Of a DNA stretch of 64,000 bases, positions 58,027 through 64,000 are shown in pieces. The DNA lies in the NCBI GenBank assembly GCA_032690845.1, contig CM064432.1:62494071-62558070 (forward strand), given 5' to 3'. Origin of the DNA: Eleusine coracana subsp. coracana. Taxonomy: Eukaryota; Streptophyta; Magnoliopsida; Poales; Poaceae. Position 1 is the stretch's first letter; each line of letters starts with the position of its first letter. The position numbers and the translations under genes are program-made. A model generated the notes under the pieces. It had not been told where the DNA came from and searched no databases. It saw only the letters and a list, made by a program, of their open reading frames with translations.

Positions 58027-61016
58027 TCAATCAGAATCGGAATCATGTCTCCTCTTCTGTTTGTCTTTGCGGTGGCGCTTCGACCTATCTTCTGAGTCGT
58101 GCCTCCTATCATGCTTGTCCCGCCTCCGCTCCTTTCCATCAGCATGCCTTTCTCGTTTCCGCTCTTTCTCCCCTCTCCTCTCCTCACGCCGCCTTTTCCC
58201 TTTCCTATCATCCTCTGAATCTTCCTGCTTGGCTGCTGGTGGGGGGTGAGCCTCCTCAGGAATCATTTCAGGAGGATCAAGCTTCAAAGAACTTGATTCT
58301 CCCTCATCACGAGGGGCCCTGTAGTCATGGAGCAAGGTTTACATCACATTAGCAAAATGTTCATCAATTATTATCAATATATAACGCTGTCCAATTAATT
58401 AGATCCACCAAACCAAATTTCAATAGAAGAGACTTGACCATTCTTAAAACTGGTTACTTACTTGTATAAACCTAGACCCTGCACTTGTGCTGCTTCAGCA
58501 TGTCCAGCTCCCAAGTCTTCTGCAGTCGATCCCCTCTTAATGAGCTCAGCGTATTCATGCTTATCTAAACGATTGCCCTGAGGTCGATTGCTACGCTTCG
58601 GAGCTAAGCCAAGTGCCTCACGCATAGCCTGCTCCTCCTCTTCCTTCACTCTCCTGATTTCCTCCTTGAGAATGTCTTCTGAATTGGATTTCTTGTCCTT
58701 TGTATACCAGAACAGGTCCTTTCCTGGCAGAGAGAGCCTCAATATATCAATTGGCACAGCAAACATATATAGCTATTAATTAATAGTAAGTCACAGGCCT
58801 CAACAACGCAATATAAGCTGTGTTATCATTACAAGCCATCAAAAGCACATGACCTGATTTTCAATAGAAATAGACCAACTTTCAATAGCTGGAAGGCCCA
58901 ATTCCTAAATGAAGCAGCCCTTCAAGCACATCGTATACCACAAGCAAAGAAGCAGCAATTTCAAGACCTATTACTGCAGTTTCATTAATGTTACCCTTAG
59001 TTAGTCTCTTATCTTATCTTTTCTGTCCACTTGGATATGATCTTTCTTGTACAGATGTACAGTGGCTTCATGTTTTATTTAGTTTATAAAATACCACAGC
59101 AGGGGTTTCCCCTGCTGTACAGTTCAAAAAAAAAAAGCACATGACCATCAAGACACTGGACAAGACCAAGCAAAAGCCTGAGATCCAAGCAGAGATTTTG
59201 CTAGACCAAGTGGAGACTATAAAATGTTTGATATTACTCCAGCCAACGGATTACTAGAAAGTTGAATTGTGTAACACAAAAGTCAAAACACACAGCATGA
59301 GTAAATACACACAGCATGAGTAAATACAGTATGGACGACCATCACTGTAATCATTTTACAGATATGAGTAGCTACATTGGACTTGAGACTTGTTGACATA
59401 AAAACTAAGTTAAGGTTCAAAGGCTACCATTCAAACCAATTTCAGTTAGAGGCTACCAAAATTTAACACCCTTATTTACCTATAAGCAGGTACAACATCA
59501 ACCCAGGATGGAGGAGAATTGTTTCCATTTACGATTTTAACAAGTATTCAACCAAATAAAACAAGAAGTCCCATATACTTGAAAAACATGAACAAAAGGT
59601 CAGACGGCAACTTAAAGATTTTTGGTATATCATGACAAGGGTGGGCGGAAAATAGAGCGAAAGGTGGGCATGGTTTTCAATCTTACAGCTGAGCAGCAAC
59701 ATTGGAAATTCCATGTTGCATCCAGAAGGCTTAGTCAGGTGCAACAGGTATAAAAAATGGAGCAGCAGGTTAACAAGGGGCCGGATTATAATTACCTTTC
59801 TGCCATCTACCAACAGGAGCCTTAACACTGTGACCAAGGTAATTCTCTCGATGCTTGTCAACCTTCACATCATCCCATTTGAATTCTGCACGAATACATT
59901 GTATAGAATGCTGAGAATTTATGTTTCAGGGCACATAAAAAATGAAAATAAAGCAAGCAAGAGGAGACAGTAGTATGTGGAAGGTGTAACAGAGTTTCTA
60001 ATAACGAGATGCAGAGGAATGTCCGTGCAGAGTAGCAGGTGATGATTATTCAAAGCATGATTCTTCTGGGCATATGATGCAACCAGTGCAAACAAAATTT
60101 TAGAGCAAAACAAAGTGCATAATAAAGCAACGACAGTGCAGCACAGGACCTTGTAGTCTTGCTGAAGGTTCAAACTCAGTGCTTCGTAGCCAAAAAGTGA
60201 GTCATGGCATTCAAAATGAAATTACTGCATTATTAACATAAGGTAGAACTAACCACCAATGGCTGGTAGGTGGTAATAATCTCATGATTCATCATAATAA
60301 AACAAAACAGCTCTGTCCACATGGCCATAGCTGAGAGATGAGCAGCACATATGCATAAAGGTAACTACAGTTTAGTCATTGTTACTTGAGGAATCCAGTT
60401 ATCCTCTTCGATGCAACTGACACACACAAAGAACGGAAAACGGATGCAAGTGAGAAACCTCACACAGACATAGGAACAGGAAGGCATTCTGCATAGAATG
60501 CAGCGCTTCACACCTAACTTATTGACCACAAAGTTGGGAAATGTCATGATGCAGATAACAGGAACAATCATACACTCAGCTAACTTATTGACCCAAGTTA
60601 CACAGATGGAATGCTGATTCAGGTAATTTAACAGAGGTAGCTTATATAAGCCTCGTCCAACTAAAAGTAGAGAATTTGCACGAGGAGCAAAAAAAGGTCG
60701 GTTAGAACATGGAAATTTGTTGAGCAGGCTTACACGAGACTCGCGCGCGGGTCTAACCCGATTCCCCCACAACACGGCGCCAGCAACCAGGTCCCTAGCT
60801 ATTGACCCACGAATCAGCTACAGCACCTAGCGAATTCGCAGCTGCCTCGGGCATGCATCGAGCGAAACCCTAGCAGAAAACTGACGCATATCGATCGACG
60901 GGGAGCGGATCTGGGGATCAAATAAATCAGAACAAGGATTGGATGGGATGGGATGAGGGGCGAAGAAGCTTACGGTCTCGGCCGCCACGGACGCCGCCTC
61001 TGGTGGGGTGGTACAT
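58027..61016 (-). CDS. MMTAG2-like protein with Arg/Lys/Ser-rich tail, 4 exons
   Basis: Exons 5' to 3': 60974-61016, 59796-59885, 58462-58723, 58027-58318; all GT-AG, frame closed, 228 aa. The N-terminus MYHPTRGGVRGGRDQFKWDD followed by VKVDKHRENYLGHSVKAPVG and RWQKGKDLFWY is the conserved core of the multiple-myeloma-tumour-associated-protein-2 family (human C1orf35). A Glu-rich helix (EEIRRVKEEEEQAMREALGL) follows. The C-terminal about 70 residues are Arg/Lys/Asp/Ser-rich (KRRREERRGEKERKRERHAD), as in nuclear speckle or splicing-associated proteins. The molecular function of the family is not established; a nuclear RNA-related role is inferred from composition. Intron 2 contains a LINE tail fragment. 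Confidence 0.92.
58985..59136 (+). mobile_element. LINE 3'-end fragment with hairpin and poly(A)
   Basis: A non-coding stretch ends in a strong hairpin (CAGCAGGGG 59097-59105, loop TTT, CCCCTGCTG 59109-59117) and then an 11-nt A run (59126-59136). This tail layout matches the other two LINE insertions in the window. It lies antisense in intron 2 of the MMTAG2-like gene. The left edge is a guess, because no coding part remains. Confidence 0.55.
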
Positions 61017-63078
61017 GTTCGTCGACCGCCACGGACTCGGGCTCGGGGAAGAGAGAGGGAGGTCTGACGTGACGTCTGGAGGAGGAAGGAGATTGATTTC
61101 TTTCCTTCTCGTTCTGGTTCTGGTTCTGGTTCTGGTGGGTGGGGGTCGAAGACGGTTGAGCCGTGTGGGCTGGGCTGGATCCCGAAGTAGTCAGTAGAGC
61201 CCATTATAATTTTGGACCCAGAAGAAAAGAGGCCCATGTCATCATGCTCGGCCGCGTCACCAAGAAGAGAGCGAGCACTGCACCATGGATCGATTCGACG
61301 AAAGCTGCTCGCATTTGCTTCACAAAAGCACTCCCTGCTTCTTTCATACACTGAACCGCACAAGCCACAGATTTGATAAGCTTGCCTCTTTTGCCTTGCT
61401 TCGGTCAGTGCTGCTGGTTACCGACCGATCCTTCTTTTTCTTGACGCAAATTCCAAGGAGATAGGAGAGGCCCGCTGCACTGTTCAGACACTGGGCACTC
61501 TGAACCTGAATATGCTCCTCCTTCATCATCTGCAGATGCTCAACAGAACTAGATAATAGATGCTCAGCAGTAGAAAATAAATGCTCATCCTTCATCATCT
61601 GCGTGGTAGCGCCGCATCGGAGGCGACATCCCCGTCGATCACCTGCGTGCGTGATCCACGGGTCTACTACTCTATTCAGAACATAGAGTTGCTGTCCGGC
61701 ACCTCCTGCTCCTGCAGTTTCAGACTTGCGGGGTCATCAGAACCGAGTTCAGAACATAATAATCATCACACCTTTATTAAATTCGGTGCACAAATGATAG
61801 GATAAGGAAAGGCCGATACGGATAATGAAACTGATGGTAACAGTTAACTGCAGGCAAGAAAAAAACCTTGTTCGCACTGTCTTCTTTGGATACAGTGTGC
61901 TGTTGCTTCATGGCATACAAGCTCCAAAACAAAAAAAAGCCCAAAAAGAAAATGAGCTTGTTTGTAAATAATAGGTAGGGGGAGGTATCAATCAGTCATC
62001 AGCTCGTCACGACTTCATGGTGCTCATACGTCTGCTACTGCCCATCTGTCTTCCTCTGCTTGCTGCTGTCGTTACAGCGATCCTGCTGAATCCAAGAAAC
62101 AGCCAGTTGTGATGTTGAGAGAGTCATAGATGCGATGATAACGAACAAAACAGTTTCTGTACTCTGTGCCCGGGGCAAGTCATTTTGGTCTAAATGGTCC
62201 ATGTACAACATTTCAAGTAGGTTTCTAGAAAGAAGAATATTTGCACAACCAAGTGACCTTGCTGACGCCCCCGGTTGTTGCTAATTTCTGCAGTCTAAAC
62301 TCTGAATGAATACACTCCAAACAAAGATAGGCGCCCTATGACTGCTGCGTCAAGACAATTGGCCGGAGAAGGATGTCGTGTCATGTTCTCCGGAAGGTGC
62401 TCAGGAGATCAAACGCCTCCACTTTCTGACTTGTGATGGCAACGCTTCAACTTCTTCAAAATCGGTACGCTGGCTTCAAGCGAGATAATGGAGGGAGATC
62501 GTGGCTACTTCTCGTCCGACACCTCTATTTTGCTATAATTTCATACACGAAATGAAACCGTGTCCTAATCTTTCTAGAAGATAAAGGTTAGTACAAACAA
62601 AGAGATGACATGGTTCATCAAAATCCTCAATCTTACATCAAAATTTGGCAACCAAAACTAATTGCTGCAAATTGCGATGGCTGCTGCTTCTATGGCCCCC
62701 CTTGATTCCTTGTCCGGTTCCGCCACAGCTCACCATTCACGCCTCCACGGCACAAGTTAAGGCCGCTGCTTCATGGTGTTCATGTCCTCTGCTTGCTGCT
62801 CGAGTGATGCAGCTGAAATCCAAGCAACCGCCAATCGCGATGTTGTTTGTAAAGAAACAATCATAGATGATGAGAATAAAAGAGTGTTTGTATAACGTCT
62901 CAATTAGGTTTCTCCAAAAAAAGAAAAGCAGAACCTCAGGGTCAAATAAACACAGAACTCAACAAGAAAGCTTAAAATTATAGACATTTCACAGCTGTAC
63001 ACTAGAATAACTAACCTAGAGGTCCAAAACATTGCAGGTTGTTTACAAAGTTCTCACAATACAATGGCAGGAGGATCA
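61017..63078. other. Intergenic region between MMTAG2-like and FBD genes
   Basis: It starts with the MMTAG2-like leader and promoter, including about four GGTTCT units near 61108-61136. Sequence near 62030-62240 partly recurs at 62760-62930 (CCTCTGCTTGCTGCT...GATGTTG...ATCATAGATG...TTAGGTTTCT), suggesting a tandem duplication of about 730 bp next to the FBD gene's 3' end. No gene was recognised in between. Confidence 0.5.
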
Positions 63079-63417
63079 TCATCTACATCTAGAAGCAAAC
63101 ACAGATCTTTCATACACAACCTTCTTACCACAACTGTCATAAACATTGAATTTGACAGAAGGATGTGACTTGAACAAGTCACTGATCTCCTTGCAAGCCC
63201 TAACACTTGGTAACATGTCTGGGCATGCTTTCAGGGTCACTTGTTTCATCAAAGGAGCACATCTGAATAGAAGCTTCAGCAAATCAACTTCAAAGCATTT
63301 TCCTTCAAAATTCTCAATTTCTACCGCTTCAAGAGCTATCAAGGAGATGTTCTTATCTCTCCAGCTTAGTTGACCACAACTACACTTTGGTTGACATATT
63401 CCATCATATCTCTGAAA
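63079..63417 (-). CDS. C-terminal exon of an F-box/FBD-domain protein (partial)
   Basis: The exon begins after an acceptor (TTTTTCAG, read on minus) with FQRYDGICQPKCSCGQLSWR and ends at a stop at 63079. It contains the FBD core: LEAVEIENFEGKCFEVDLLK followed by LLFRCAPLMKQVTLKACPDM and a tail in which a short helix and the basic end VVYERSVFASRCR are visible. FBD domains occur at the end of plant F-box/LRR proteins that recruit substrates to SCF ubiquitin ligases. The upstream exons are not found between 63418 and 64000, so the gene probably continues beyond the right edge. The substrate is unknown. Confidence 0.82.
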   Translation of the reverse strand, partial: FQRYDGICQPKCSCGQLSWRDKNISLIALEAVEIENFEGKCFEVDLLKLLFRCAPLMKQVTLKACPDMLPSVRACKEISDLFKSHPSVKFNVYDSCGKKVVYERSVFASRCR

Positions 63418-64000
63418 CTGAAAAAGTGAAATATTGTTGATTCTCTGTATCAGAATCACATCAATGCCAACAATGTATTTAAACGACAGGAATAATCTCA
63501 CAAATCAGTTCAAATAAAGACAAGTGATACTTCCCCAATCCCCAAGCATCAGTTATGCAATCTAACACCTCAAGCTAACAGACCAAGGAAGACAAATAAA
63601 ATTGTATTTATCTTCAATTGAAATGTGAATGATGAAATGGAGTTGTTTCACTGAATGAGGGTATATATCAGATATATGACAGAAAAGGTAACATGTATAT
63701 GAAGCATTGCAGGGCCACCATCAATTGAGCTAAATTTATAGTATAGATGTTAGATACCACCCAATAATAAGCAGCATTAGTTCACAAAGAAAAAAACTCA
63801 AGACAGCATCAGTTCCTACTTCTAACATTGTAATGCATTTGTTAGTAATAGCTGGTGGCTTTTATGACTCTATGCGTCAGTGTTTCCAAATGCACATACA
63901 CATATAGCAGGGACTCAATCTCCAAATAAATGTGTTACATTGTTGGCAATAGAAATCTTTAGGAAAAATTGTGGTAGATTTCTAAACAGTGAAACTTTTG
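63418..64000. other. Probable intron of the FBD gene, running off the window
   Basis: An AT-rich stretch with no recognised exon on either strand. It is most simply read as intron sequence upstream of the last FBD exon. Confidence 0.45.

Overview
The window is nuclear DNA of a flowering plant, almost certainly a grass (Poaceae). Genes carry many short GT-AG introns, coding exons are often GC-rich towards the 5' end, grass-type Stowaway ('CTCCCTCCG' ends) and Tourist-like MITEs lie between genes, and every recognisable protein belongs to a plant family. No bacterial-style operon, CRISPR array, tRNA or rRNA gene was seen. Gene density (about one per 5 kb) suggests a compact genome, but I cannot name the species.

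Layout. 0.4-2.8 kb (+): alcohol-forming fatty acyl-CoA reductase. 3.6-7.1 kb (-) and 16.0-17.8 kb (-): two tandem, colinear 9-exon nucleoside hydrolase genes. Between them are a 5'-truncated LINE (10.7-13.5 kb) and an F-box pseudogene (13.7-15.8 kb). 18.4-20.1 kb: a Tourist-like MITE and a long-TIR, MULE-like foldback. 20.6-22.5 kb (+): ribosomal protein uL1/L10a, with a truncated intron-containing copy at 25.7-26.15 kb. 23.2-24.4 kb (-): an unrecognised small, probably mitochondrial, membrane protein. 27.2-29.2 kb (-): penta-EF-hand-like calcium-binding protein with a tandemly duplicated last exon. 30.4-33.3 kb (+): probably plastid protein with two thioredoxin-fold (GST-N/glutaredoxin-like) domains. 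33.7-34.3 kb (+): LEA-2 family protein. 34.6-40.3 kb (-): kinesin-5 mitotic motor with an MSA-like G2/M promoter element. 40.3-50.2 kb: gene-poor, with MITEs, homopolymer runs, a PPR gene fragment and two diverged copies of a segmental duplication. 50.7-52.7 kb (-): R-SNARE of the VAMP72 type. 55.1-56.0 kb (-): second unrecognised small, probably mitochondrial, protein. 58.0-61.0 kb (-): MMTAG2-like protein with an Arg/Ser/Lys-rich tail. 63.1 kb to the right edge (-): last exon of an F-box/FBD protein, cut by the window.

The genes are unrelated housekeeping and plant-specific genes and do not form a pathway or cluster. Points worth a second look are the two 19-nt microexons (one carries the CPFC redox motif), two GC-AG introns with perfect AG|GCAAGT donors, a GC-rich hairpin just before the poly(A) of three different LINE insertions, the DNA-level partial duplications of RPL10A and of the EF-hand terminal exon, and the two unrecognised mitochondrial-like proteins. 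I see nothing that amounts to a clearly new multi-gene system.

Gene models were spliced by hand from consensus sites and reading frame. Where an exon list is given the frame closes exactly unless stated. Boundaries of repeats are approximate.
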